A program made the translations under genes and the position numbers. From positions 11,789,655-11,853,654 of the forward strand of contig OZ025244.1 of the NCBI GenBank assembly GCA_964019155.1: a DNA stretch of 64,000 nucleotides, read 5' to 3'. A model generated the notes under the pieces. The model did no database searches, was not told where the DNA came from, and worked only from the letters and a program-made list of their open reading frames with translations. The stretch is from Osedax fenrisi. Lineage: Eukaryota; Annelida; Polychaeta; Sabellida; Siboglinidae. How positions within the stretch are numbered: position 1 is the stretch's first letter; the number at the start of each line of letters is the position of its first letter. Below are positions 10,851-22,491 of the stretch, one piece after another.

Positions 10851-11555
10851 TAAATCGATGAATAACTTAACATCGTATAATAATAAAAAATGTTAAGTTG
10901 TAAGTTAAGTTGTACGCATATACACACAGTGTTCGTACACGTACTGGAGTGAGTCATATACTATATATATATTCACATATATTATATATATATTCACATA
11001 TACTATAGTATACTAAACTATATATAGTAAATCGTACAGTAGACCAGTGTATGTATTTAATTTAGTAACTATAGTAGTTAACTATAGTAGACAAATTTCC
11101 CTATAGGGACATTTTTCAAACACTTTAAAAAATGTCCCATTTAAAAATAATAATGTAATGTGTCTAACTTACTGCTAACACACGTATGCCATACGTCGTA
11201 TGTTGCTTGTAAATGGTAAGTTATAATAGGCCGGCTAGATAGGTATACCTATTACAAAATATCTTTTCGGCATTCGGCAACTCTAGTATGGAATGTAATA
11301 CATATAAATCTATAAGGTGTGCTATCGATAGAACGTTTCAGAATTAAACTCAAATATCGTATAATTGGTTATTTTAATATTCGTATATTTTTATTTTATA
11401 ATATTTTGGTATTCACGTTTACTATTTTACATTCCTATTATTTTCTAATTATATGTTTGTATAGCTTTTAGATATATATATATATATATGTATTTTTGTT
11501 AAACATAACATAGAAAATGTGTTGTTATATATGTGTATACATGCATTAAATCAAA
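10850..11555. other. AT-rich DNA without a gene
   Basis: Contains small palindromes such as AAATTTCCCTATAGGGAC at 11094-11111 and GGGACATTTTT/AAAAATGTCCC at about 11107-11145. No supported coding. Confidence 0.5.
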
Positions 11556-11800
11556 ATCCTTTACTTATTGATATTTTATAAAGTAAACGGTTTTGATAGC
11601 TATTATATTAACTCATAAATAGAAACTTTTTATATATGCAAATTTAAGGTAGTAAAGGGTTTCAACAAACCCTTTAGTTTCATATGAAATACGAGTAAAG
11701 GGTTTGGTAAACGAAACCCTTTACTTATTGATATGTTATAAAGTAAAGGGTTTTGAATGCTATTATTTTTAACCGTAAATAAGTAGCCTATATACTAGAT
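11556..11800. repeat. Duplicated foldback repeat
   Basis: The block CCTTTACTTATTGATAT, then TTATAAAGTAAA, then GGTTTTGA, then GCTATTAT occurs at about 11560-11606 and again at about 11721-11766. Each copy has the short inverted pair CCCTTTACTT/AAGTAAAGGG. GGGTTTCAACAAACCC lies between them. This is probably a small decayed MITE pair. Confidence 0.5.
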
Positions 11801-12224
11801 GATCATCAACACCTCGACTCTGAATGATAGCAGTCGATTACATTGTAATGGTGTATATACACGACGTGAATATATACTCGTGAATATTGCCCTATACCTA
11901 TAGTATACCTGCATACGGTATACGGGGCCCCGGTAACTCTTACGTAATGTTATCATATGGCTAAAGATAGCGAAACCGGACAACACAAATGTGAGTCAAG
12001 GGAATGCATTTTATAGGGAATATATATGGTGTATATAGTGTATATATATAGTGTTTATAGTGTATATAGTGGATATAGTGTATATGTATACATATATATA
12101 TATACCATATATGGTCGAATGTATGTTTTATCTTTAGCACGCGCATGCAGTATAATTGGGAGTAATTTAGAATGGGAGTAATATACATTATAGGCTATTG
12201 TTATCACGTGCAATGCACGTCGTG

Positions 12225-12330
12225 TATATGTATTAATCATATGTATTAATCATATGTATTAATCATATGTATTAATCATATGTATTAATCATATGTATTA
12301 ATCATATGTATTAATCATATGTATTAATAC
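12225..12330. repeat. 13-bp minisatellite, about 8 units
   Basis: ATGTATTAATCAT is repeated head to tail with almost no variation. Confidence 0.95.
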
Positions 12331-12663
12331 ACGAATTCGTATGTATGCGTCCGTGTGTGAGTGTGTGCGAATAATAGTGACACATGTGTGCGCGCACATT
12401 GCGCACCCTTACAGTTCACACCGGACATTACCTCACTAACAATACTAATAGCATTACGTCATAGCATTACGTCATGATATCGGGGTGTTCGTATCGAGAA
12501 ATATGATTTCGGTCGAAATATGGATTTTATTGTTGTGTAAGTAATTCATGTTTTTTTTGCGGTTATTTTTACTGATATTTCCTTTTGAAAGCTTTATAAA
12601 AGTTGTAACATGTACATTACTTACATATTGTATATTAAATATACATTGTATACAATGTATAGT

Positions 12664-12704
12664 GTATACATTGTGTATTAGGTATACATTGTATACAATG
12701 TATA
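12664..12704. repeat. 41-bp flanking repeat, LINE A copy 1, 3' side
   Basis: This stretch (GTATACATTGTGTATTAG..., ending ACAATGTATA) matches 26258-26298 over 41 bases with one difference. The two copies sit directly beside the 3' tail and the presumed 5' end of the same LINE, as a target-site duplication would. The sequence is partly palindromic and low in complexity, so a dispersed simple repeat is the alternative. Confidence 0.5.
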
Positions 12705-13864
12705 GTGTACATATGAATGAATGAATTCAGTTTATAGACAAAGTCTAAGGAGGATCAGTGAAAGTGATCAGCTTTATTGATTCGAAACCTCCTGACACTA
12801 TGTGCAATGTCATATCATCATTTCCATTCAAATAAAATAATAAAATAGAAATAATGATAAACATAATAATAAAATCATAATAATATAAAAAAACAATGAA
12901 ATGATTAAACGTTAAAAGGTTAATCACATACGAAAATAATAAAATTTAAAATTAGAAACAAAGATAAAATATAAAATTACAATAATAAAGGAGATATAAA
13001 TAAAGTTGGATTACAGATTATAAAAATAAAAGTTGTGATTCGTGAATAGGCATTCAAAGTTAAATTGTAAAGAAAGAGAAAATTAAATAATTTGTACTAT
13101 CAATATGACATATAATGTAATACTGTTTAAATAAAAACTAAAATTAAAACTGTTAAAGAAATAATTGATTATTATATAATAAGCATACAAATGTAATAGG
13201 TTAATATCGCGATAGTGTAATATGAAAAAAAAGAAAAATGAAGATAAAATAATATACAATAAATTAAATAATTTTTTTAGATTTTTTTAATACTGTAATG
13301 TAACCATGTTTATAATTTTAATACTGTTTTTTTTTAAAGATTATAATACTTTTATAATATTTATATTTGTTAATACTGTTTAATTTGTAATAGTTTATTT
13401 TTAATACTGTTTATAATTTAAATTTTGTAATACTGTTTATAATAAAAATGTGTACATTTTGTAATACTGTTTATAATAAATATGTGTAATTGTTTTAGAA
13501 TGATTAAAAAAAAGATGTTTGCCAAAATTATAATAATTAATATTTATAAAAAAATTAACAATACTGTTTAATAAAAAATGATTTTAATACTTTCTTCAGT
13601 TTTAAAGTATGAGTAATTGTATTAGTTTTTAAAATATTATTAAACATTATTAAATTATAAGTTTAGGTCCTTTGAAAAATATTGTATTTTGGAATCTATT
13701 GGTTTTCATAAGTGGTAAAATAAATTAGTTTTATTTCTATTAAATTTAAAATAATCAGTTATATCGTTAACATATTTATTATTTAAAAGATTATATATAA
13801 TTAAAATATTTCTAAAAGTTATAAGATCATCAAGTTTTAAAATATTACTATTATAAAATAAAAT

Positions 13865-15132
13865 TTATGTATGCGATAATCTTATTAATGGTAATTTTGA
13901 ATTGTCAATAATCTTTTTATTAATTATTCTTATTATTTTTTTTTGTGATAAATTTAATATATTTAAATTAGAATTATAAATATTACCCCATATTTCAATA
14001 CCATATGTTAAATTAGATAAAAACAAAGAGTTGTATAATAAAATCAAATTTTTAATATTTAAATATGATAACCTTTTAATTAAGTATATTATTTTTGAAA
14101 GTTTCATATTTAAATTATCAATATGTATATTAAATGATAATTTTGTATCTAAATACAAACCCAAAAATCTATAGTTATCTACAATATCAATTTTTATAGT
14201 GTAAATTGTTATATCATTAGTCAGTTTAGTATTAAAATATGGAAGTATTTTAGTTTTTTGTATATTAAGTTTTAAATTATTTATATCGAACCAATATTTT
14301 AATTTATCCATATATATTTGAAGTAATTTTGTTAGTTCAACATCACTATTGTTAGTGATTTATCGTCAGCATATAAATTTAAATTAATATTATTCACATT
14401 TTTAAAAACATTTGGTAGGTCATTTATAAAAATTATAAACAATAAGGGCCCCAGAACAGAACCTCGAGGAACCCCGTACTTAACATATTTAGTATTCGAT
14501 AATGAATTATTTATTTTTGTGGTAAATGTTCTGTTATTTAAATAACTTTTTATTAAATTATATATATTTCCTCTTATTCCATATATTTCAAGTTTTTTTA
14601 ATAATAATACATGATCAACAACATCGAAAGCTTTTTCAGATCAAGAAAAATTGTTGCAATTTTTTTATGTTCACTATTTTTTTGTAGAATATAATGCTGA
14701 ATGTTTAAAAGCGATATAGTTGTCTTAGATTTTGGAATAAAACCATATTGATTCTTATTTATTATTTTATGTTTAATTATGAAATTGGATAATCTATTAT
14801 ATATAATTTTTTCAAATATTTACTAATGTGTGGTAAAAGTGCAATTGGGCGGTAATTAATAATATTTTTATTATCATTATTTTTAAATAGTGGTTTTATA
14901 ATTGATTTTTTCATATCCGTTGGAAATAGTCCAGTTACAATACTATTATTAAATATATGATTTATAGGATATAAAATACAATTAATAATCTGTTTTATCA
15001 ATGACATATCATAATTATTTACATCCATGGATACTTTAGATTTCATGCTATTAGTAACGTTAATTATTTCACTATTAGTAATAGGTATGAAATAAAAACT
15101 ATATGGATTATATATTAGTAATTTAAATCATT
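13865..15132 (-). pseudogene. LINE A copy 1 ORF2, reverse transcriptase and C-terminal part
   Basis: Reading leftward on the minus strand: a finger block with NYRPIALLPHIS (about 14857-14822), RT motif A with LDL and KAFDVVDH (about 14650-14612, one frameshift inside), motif B GVPRGSVLGPLLF (about 14475-14437), and motif C YADD (about 14373-14362). A C-terminal domain follows with LNIQKTKIL, FLGLYLD and RLSYLNIKNL (14311-13865). The catalytic aspartates of motifs A and C are present, but the frame breaks several times. There is no RNase H domain. The N-terminal continuation lies beyond the hAT at 24417. The order and motifs fit CR1/L2-type RTs. Confidence 0.85.
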
Positions 15133-15140
15133 GTTACTAC
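15133..15140. repeat. Target-site duplication of the hAT, left copy
   Basis: GTTACTAC, identical to 24409-24416. Eight bases is the standard hAT duplication length. Confidence 0.85.
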
Positions 15141-15631
15141 TAGTGATGTAAAAACGGGTTCAAATACCGGGTACCCGACCCGGAATCTAGTATTTGATGA
15201 GAAAGGGTTGCAATTTTCCATAAAATACCGGGTACCCGTTTTTTTTCGGGTACCCGGTAATATAAAATATACTTTTAAAAAGCAATAAATCTTGAAAATT
15301 TACTTAATAATAGCAAAGATATTCCAAAGGAATGCTTCGCAAAATCATTGACATAGTTACCGAATTCTGCTACAATAACATTAACTTTTCTGGATTTTTA
15401 ATAATTATTGGTGTTTATTTACAATTTATTTAAAAATTAAACTTTCAAATTAATCTTGGAATCACCGGTAAGTTCATATTTATTATCACACACAGTTAAT
15501 TATTTCAGATATTTTATGAGCTATTGTTATAAATTATATTTATTAGATATTATTAATTAAAGAAAACTTAACTCTTTAATATGAACATTAATTTAAATAC
15601 ATTCAAAATAATACCACATTTTTGTGGAGTA

Positions 15632-15839
15632 CCAATATTTAAAATAATACGAATTTTATTGACGTGTGGGGGGGCGTCGCGCGCGCGAAACGAATTGAAT
15701 ATAGGTCATGACTAATTAGTGATAGCCGCTATGTGGCAAATATTCCTTTGATGTAAATCATTTACTAAGTGTATTATATACACAACTTGTTTACATTTAT
15801 ATACACTGTAGTTTATACAAGTTGCCTATATACTCTATG

Positions 15840-15872
<33 letters not shown>

Positions 15873-16244
15873 GTGACAACATACTTATTATTTTTAACTT
15901 ATTTTATAACTAGTTTATATATTATATATATATATATATAATGTGACAATATACTTATTATTTTAAACTTATTTTATAACTAGTTTATATATTATATATA
16001 TATTTATGTTGTCACATTATATATATTATATATATATAGCAGAGTATATAAGAAACTTGTATAAACTACAGTGTATATAAATGTAAACAAGTTGTGTATA
16101 TAATACATTTAGTAAATGATTTACATAAAATGAATATTTGCCACATAGCGGCTATCACTAATTAGTCATGACCTATATTCAATTCGTTTCGCGCGAGCGA
16201 CGCCCCCCACACGTCAATCAAATTCGTATTATTTTAAATATTGG
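15632..16244. mobile_element. 613-bp foldback element
   Basis: CCAATATTTAAAATAATACG at the left reappears inverted at the right as CGTATTATTTTAAATATTGG. The two arms stay complementary, with few differences, for about 250 bases through the GACGTGTGGG, GCGCGCGAAACG and TAGTGATAGCCGCTATGTGG blocks. The central loop holds two tandem copies of a unit of about 70 bp (AATGTGACAA, then ACTTATTATTTT, then ATAACTAGTTTATAT). It has no coding capacity. The arm length suits a foldback-type non-autonomous transposon. I see no clear target duplication. Confidence 0.8.
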
Positions 16245-16415
16245 CGCCGTTTCAGACCGACCCCCGATAATTCGAATATACGATAATTATTATAGTTCAT
16301 TTGTAAAAATTGAACGATAATTTTAATATACTCACAGATTAATATCATAGAAAATGTCTATATTAGACATAGAAACGAATAGACTGTGATTCAACTAATA
16401 TCGCCATAGAGAAAA

Positions 16416-16462
16416 GTACGACAAGCGCGAAACGTACACTGTACGTTTCGCGCTTGTCGTAC
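16416..16462. repeat. Perfect 22-bp inverted repeat (hairpin)
   Basis: GTACGACAAGCGCGAAACGT plus AC is followed, after the three bases ACT, by its exact reverse complement. A second pair, TCGCCAT at 16401 and ATGGCGA at about 16476, encloses it. It is unusually GC-rich for the region. Confidence 0.9.
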
Positions 16463-17039
16463 AGGGTCACAGCAAATGGCGATTTAAAAAATTCATCATA
16501 TGATATATCAAACTATACAATTTTATAATATTTCATACAAAAATGCCTGCTAGGGGAATTATGTCTAATACGGGCCACTTTTTATGGTATCAAATAACTT
16601 TTTTATTTATTATTATAAATTAATGAAATTTTATCACGATTTAGATATTATAAACGTCAATAACATTACAATTTCAATTTTTGTAAAAATGTTATTTATC
16701 GTAGAAAATGTGCCCGGCCCGTATTGCAAACAATGTTTGTAATACGGGCCAGGTGGTTTTAATACGGGCCGGGTGAAACATCCAATAGATGGCGAAAGTA
16801 GTTATCATTTTTCAACCAATCAACTGAATTGTTATATTGATGATACCATTTTCACGCTATAAGAATACTTATCACGCATACTTTAATATATTTCAGTGAT
16901 TTAAACTAATTTACACCATAGTGAACTACGGCAACCTACTAATGTAACCTACGTATCTAGTAGATAATATCTACGTTATTTATATATATATATAGGAATA
17001 AAATAAATAATAGATTACATAATTTGATTTAAATAATTG

Positions 17040-17237
<198 letters not shown>

Positions 17238-17621
17238 TAAGTAGTATTAGTATAATTGAATGTATATATACACAAATAATATATTATTTGTAGTTTATAT
17301 ATTTAAAATACGAGGGTGATATATTTAAATAGTATTAGGTTATTATTTTTAAAAATTATTTGATCTAAACCTAAAATATATACAACTAACTACACATATT
17401 AAAATTAATTATATGTATTGTATTGTATTTATTATAATTAATGTTTGTCATTAATTTATTTAAATTTAAATTCATATTTTGAACACAAAATATGATAATT
17501 AATATATTTGTTATATATTTAATACGGAAATATAATTATTAAATGATCTTATTATCGATTACTAATATGTATTATTATCAATATATTGTGAGAGTATACT
17601 TAATAGATAAGTGATTATGAA

Positions 17622-18080
17622 ATGAAATGAATTTATTTTTTAAAGAAACATTATTAGGTATAATAAACCTATATTAAACAATATATATATAATAAACAAT
17701 TATTTGTTAATATAATAAAAAATAGTTCCTTTAAGGTACATAAAGAAGTCTTTACGACTTATATGAATTATGCACCAGAATAGAAAAAACAATAAACAAT
17801 AGAAAAAAACAATAAACAAACAAAATATAAAATAAATTGTAAGTTAAATTGTAGGTTAAATTGTAGGTTAGAGGCTATGAATAACTATAAATAACTATAA
17901 CCAGCGAGAGAAAGGCATATATGTGTCAGATGACTACATGAAGTTTCAGCTTTCAGGTAAAGGGTCGACCAAATCCTATGTCGTGAGTGTCTATCTTCCG
18001 CCACAAGATAGAATTCTTACATCCCTACTCCCGGAGACATATCACCAAGCATCCACCACACATATGCCGCTCTCAACTTG
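17622..18080 (-). mobile_element. LINE 3' UTR fragment related to LINE B
   Basis: The minus strand at about 17935-18000 contains CGACATAGGATTTGGTCG followed by ACCCTTTACCTGAAAGCTGA. The LINE B 3' UTR at 57634-57672 has CGGCATAGGAAATGATTC followed by ACCCTTTCCTAAAAGCTGA. A pentameric TTTCA tail at 17622-17635 would be the 3' terminus. It contains no coding sequence, so this would be a copy truncated within the 3' UTR. The right border is uncertain. Confidence 0.45.
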
Positions 18081-18096
18081 ATAATATGAAACACAT

Positions 18097-18132
<36 letters not shown>

Positions 18133-18220
18133 TACAGTGTATGCATACGTCGTACACATACATACATACACATATAAAGATACAAACAATGATGAGTTAT
18201 TATATACTACTTATATTTCT

Positions 18221-18298
18221 ACCGAATACTTCTACACCTAATACCATCTAGGAACTGTTTAGCGTTCCTAGATGGTATTAGGTGTAGACGTATTCGGT
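18221..18298. repeat. 35-bp inverted repeat with 8-base loop
   Basis: ACCGAATACTTCTACACC followed by TAATACCATCTAGGAAC pairs with its reverse complement after the loop TGTTTAGC, with a single mismatch in 35. The stem length and small loop resemble a microRNA-type hairpin, but a MITE remnant is equally possible. Confidence 0.85.
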
Positions 18299-18299
18299 G

Positions 18300-19221
18300 A
18301 ACATGTGTCATTAATAAAGTTATATTTATAATAAATAAATTAATATTCATATCAATGTAATGTTAAAATATATGATACATGTAAAATATATGTATAACAC
18401 AGATATCGATTCCTATATAAATCAAACTGTAAAATCAAATGAATCAAAAAGTATTGCATAATAAGATATTGAATTGTATGGCGAATTTTAATTGTATTAT
18501 TGATTTAATTTATTTTTAATTGTAGCCTTTAGAATAGTAAATATAAAATAAAATTAACGGCGTTGGGTATAAATTAGAATATATAATAATATATAAATTA
18601 ATAATTTACGATGAATTATTTATGTCTATATATATTGTATAGTATGCAGGATCTAGAGGAATTAACAATATTAAAATATAATTTAAAAATATAAACTTTA
18701 ATAATTAATTATATATATATGTGTTGTATTAGTGAATATATTTGAAAAATGTTGTATACAATATAAAATAAATATTAAGTGAAAATGTCAATAAATAAAT
18801 ATAATAATGATTTATATGAATAAACAAAAATGTTGTTAACAAAATGTGCAATATATAAATATTATAATATTATAATATACATATGTAGCTATATTAAGTT
18901 AGATATAATAAATAACAATGAACAAAGTTAACAATAAAATGCATTAAATAAATTCTATAGAATATCGAGAGCGTAACTTTAATTGTTCTATATAACGTAT
19001 ACTATGCTGAATAATGTAAACATTCATACCTATGTGTTTCTAGAGACTATGTTATATTTTATAATTATTTTCTATCAACTGACTTAGGAAATTAATGCAA
19101 CGGTGAAAATATACACAACCTATATGTAGAATAATATTATATAAAATCATTTAATAATTAATTGAAAATAGGAAAAAGATAACATTCATTATTTATTGAC
19201 AAATATCTATATAATTATTAT
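18300..19221. other. AT-rich DNA without a gene
   Basis: No supported frame, strong repeat or tRNA-like motif. Confidence 0.6.
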
Positions 19222-20362
19222 AAAGTATGTATTTCAATTTCATCGATTTCAAGAAAGCCTTCGATAGAGTATGGCATGATGGTTTGTGGAATGTGATGTC
19301 TGAATTTGGGATAGGCAACGACTTGGTAAAAATCATAAAGTCACTCTACGAATCAGCAAAAAGCGCAGTACTATTGAACAACCAGATAGGAACTAAGTTC
19401 GATACGACAGTAGGAGTTAGACAAGGCTGCTTACTATCGCCAGTTCTATTCAATATATTTCTAGAAAAAATAATGCAAGACTCTCTAGTAGATCAATCGT
19501 CAAGTATAGCAATAGGAGGAAGAAAAATCAACAACTTAAGATTCGCTGATGATATAGATCTCATCGCTGGTTCAGAAAGTGAGTTGCAATCCCTCACAGA
19601 TTCTCTAGAAAAAGCTTCGACATCATACGGTATGGAAATTAACCATGAAAAAAGTAAAATTCTTGTAAATGGAGATCATTCAACACCACCTGTGATCACT
19701 ATGTACGGCAAACAACTTGAAAATGTTCAAAATTTCAAATATCTGGGAGCAATGCTAACCGACACCGGAAATTCAAAGAAAGAAATCCAAATAAGACTAG
19801 CGACAGCAGTTACAGCCCTTGTGAAATTGGAGAAGATCTGGCGTAGTGGAGAAATTGATTTCAAACTTAAATACAGACTCTACATCTCTCTAGTTATTTC
19901 AACATTGTTGTACGGATGCGAAAGCTGGACATTACTAGAAGAATCTAAAAAGAAGATACGTAGTTTCGAATCAAAAGCACACAGACGACTTTTAAATATT
20001 AGCTATAAACAAAGAAAAACTAATATATTTGTAAGCAATGAAATTAATAAAAAAGTCGGCCCATATGTACCACTTCTGGATATTATCATGAGAAGAAAAA
20101 TGACCAAATTCGGACATATAACTCGTCACGATTCGTTAGCTAATACTATTCTTCATGGATATGTCGAAGGTGAGAGGAAAAGAGGAAGACCTAAAAGAAA
20201 TTGGATGAATGATATATTCGAATTTTCCCATCTTTCTCTTAGGCAACTTTTAGATATTGCAAAAGATCGTTCGAAATGGAGAAAGTTGTGCTATTCATTA
20301 TCATGTGTTCCCCCTACGATGGCGACGTCACGGGACTAAGTAACTAAGTAAGTAAGTATTAT
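19222..20362 (+). mobile_element. 5'-truncated RTE-like LINE (family D)
   Basis: The element starts abruptly at RT motif A and ends 20 bases after the RT stop codon in a TAAG-type simple tail (TAAGTAACTAAGTAAGTAAG, 20338-20357). A very short 3' UTR with a simple-repeat tail, and a C-terminus containing GRPKRNW and ending TMATSRD, are typical of RTE-like LINEs. It sits inside the 16553-21962 element and so inserted after it. Confidence 0.8.
19227..20339 (+). CDS. RTE-like reverse transcriptase, partial but uninterrupted
   Basis: A 370-residue frame with no stop. Motif A FIDFKKAFDRV is at residues 5-15, motif B GVRQGCLLSPVLF at about 63-75, motif C FADD at 106-109, and FKYLGAML at about 170. 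C-terminal features are YGCESWTL at about 230, a RRKMTKFGHITRH block at about 290 and GERKRGRPKRNW at about 315. Both catalytic aspartate motifs are intact. The finger region of the RT and the whole endonuclease are absent because of 5' truncation, so the ATG at 19227 is only the first Met after the break, not a biological start. It could not retrotranspose by itself. The lack of stops suggests a fairly young insertion. Confidence 0.88.
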   Translation: MYFNFIDFKKAFDRVWHDGLWNVMSEFGIGNDLVKIIKSLYESAKSAVLLNNQIGTKFDTTVGVRQGCLLSPVLFNIFLEKIMQDSLVDQSSSIAIGGRKINNLRFADDIDLIAGSESELQSLTDSLEKASTSYGMEINHEKSKILVNGDHSTPPVITMYGKQLENVQNFKYLGAMLTDTGNSKKEIQIRLATAVTALVKLEKIWRSGEIDFKLKYRLYISLVISTLLYGCESWTLLEESKKKIRSFESKAHRRLLNISYKQRKTNIFVSNEINKKVGPYVPLLDIIMRRKMTKFGHITRHDSLANTILHGYVEGERKRGRPKRNWMNDIFEFSHLSLRQLLDIAKDRSKWRKLCYSLSCVPPTMATSRD

Positions 20363-20947
20363 AAATAATATCATATAATCATAAGCATATACTTGTATAC
20401 ATAAACTATTTACCAAACATATGGTTTATAATATTAATACCATAGAAATAATAATATATTTTATACATTATACATTGTATAATATACAACCTATCTATTA
20501 TTAGTAAACACATTAATAAGTCGAATTACTGATCAGAAATTCATATTACTTCAAATTACTTCAAATGAAATACATTGTAACATCTATGGATTTACATATA
20601 CGACTTTCTTTCATAATTATATTATTATTATTATTAATTATATTATTATAAACAAACAATGCACATAAATATAATTACTGCCTCGCTAGATATATATTAG
20701 ATGCCATCTCGATGAGCTAACAATAGTTTCCGATCTCACTAAGTTTAGATAATATTTATTCCATTATATTAAAATTTACATTATGCTTTAATGCATATTA
20801 TATTATATCAATTATATTTCAATATAATATTTATTATCGATTATAGTCGATAATTATAGATATCTATAGATACCAATAATGATTTTATTATTTAATATTA
20901 AAATTTATACACTGATATAATTACAAATAATATCACATTTGCTAAAG

Positions 20948-20996
<49 letters not shown>

Positions 20997-21177
20997 TGAG
21001 TATGTATCTATGAGTATAAATATGTGGTTATATATAATACAATCGTACACAACGAGTACACTTATTCCCTCTCATATATTCAAATATATGTACAATATTA
21101 TAAATGCATATATATTTAAACATATAATATGCCTTTATATATCAATACATATGGATATGAGTATATGCGTATATATA

Positions 21178-21229
<52 letters not shown>

Positions 21230-21540
21230 TAAAATACATATGAGTATACGTAAATATGAATACATACGGTGCAATAATCATATACATTAGAATCACCTAA
21301 TTGTAATTTCTATGATAATAATGTACACATTCATTATAACCACTCTCGTAATAGTTCGATCTATCAATAAACGCATGTATGAATCATACTTTCTTTATAT
21401 CGATGGTATGAATATATGATATAAAGAAAATTCTTTATATCGGTGGCATTAATACACGCACGATGTCGCACGCACTTATATTACATTTTATTTCAGTGAT
21501 ATAATATTGTAAAATAGTAACATAGAATCAAGTATTTTCA
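20363..21540. other. AT-rich DNA with (TA)n arrays
   Basis: TA arrays at 20949-20991 and 21177-21222. A short palindrome, TATAAAGAAAATTCTTTATA, at about 21420-21439. No gene. Confidence 0.7.
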
Positions 21541-22192
21541 TTGGTCATGTGGCCCGTATTACTAACATTAGGTGGCCCGTATTGCAAACATTTGATACAC
21601 TTGTTAAATAAACCCCCACGCACTTAATATTGAATATAAAGTAGAATGTATACATTTATATTCTTCGTATTTAATTAATCATTCCAATCGTGCTTTGAAT
21701 TATTTAATTAATGTTATATTTATTAACGAAAATGGTGGATAAATAAATAATTATTTAGTACATTTTCATTTGTAAACTATTTTTTGATATAATGATCAAT
21801 ATTAGAAATATAAATGCAACTATTAAAAAAAAAATACCCCTTATTAATATAAATGTGATACTGAATAAATCTTGTATATATTTTTTTTTGATTTGAACAA
21901 TAGTTACTGAGATATCGCAGTGGCCCGTATTACACACTGGCCCGTATTAGACATAATTCCCCTATATGTAATTCCATTAACTGTTCGGTAAAACAGAATG
22001 ATATTCCTGATGGTGTAATATTACACTTATTAGTGATATAATTTATTAGTTATAATAAATCATAATAATTATTTTTAAATATCCAATAATACAATTTCTA
22101 ACAAATATTTATTTAAAAAATAAATATTTTTATTTTACAATTATATTGTTATATATCATTAATTTTGAAAATATACATTACTACATAAATTA

Positions 22193-22196
<4 letters not shown>

Positions 22197-22246
<50 letters not shown>

Positions 22247-22256
22247 ATATATATGT
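22197..22256. repeat. (TA)n microsatellite
   Basis: Interrupted TA array inside the hAT. Confidence 0.9.
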
Positions 22257-22491
22257 ATATATTATTATATGAGGTATTATATAAGACAATATGTAATAAT
22301 AAAATATAATTAAATCACGGTATATTTATTATACAGAACAATATCAGAATAATATTATAATAATTGCGTATTTATAATTTAATTTAACTTATACTATTAT
22401 AATTAGTACTTGATACGCAACTTAATTAGGCAACTTAATACGTTAACTTAAATTATAAATACATATCATATAAATATTTTATACTTATCTC

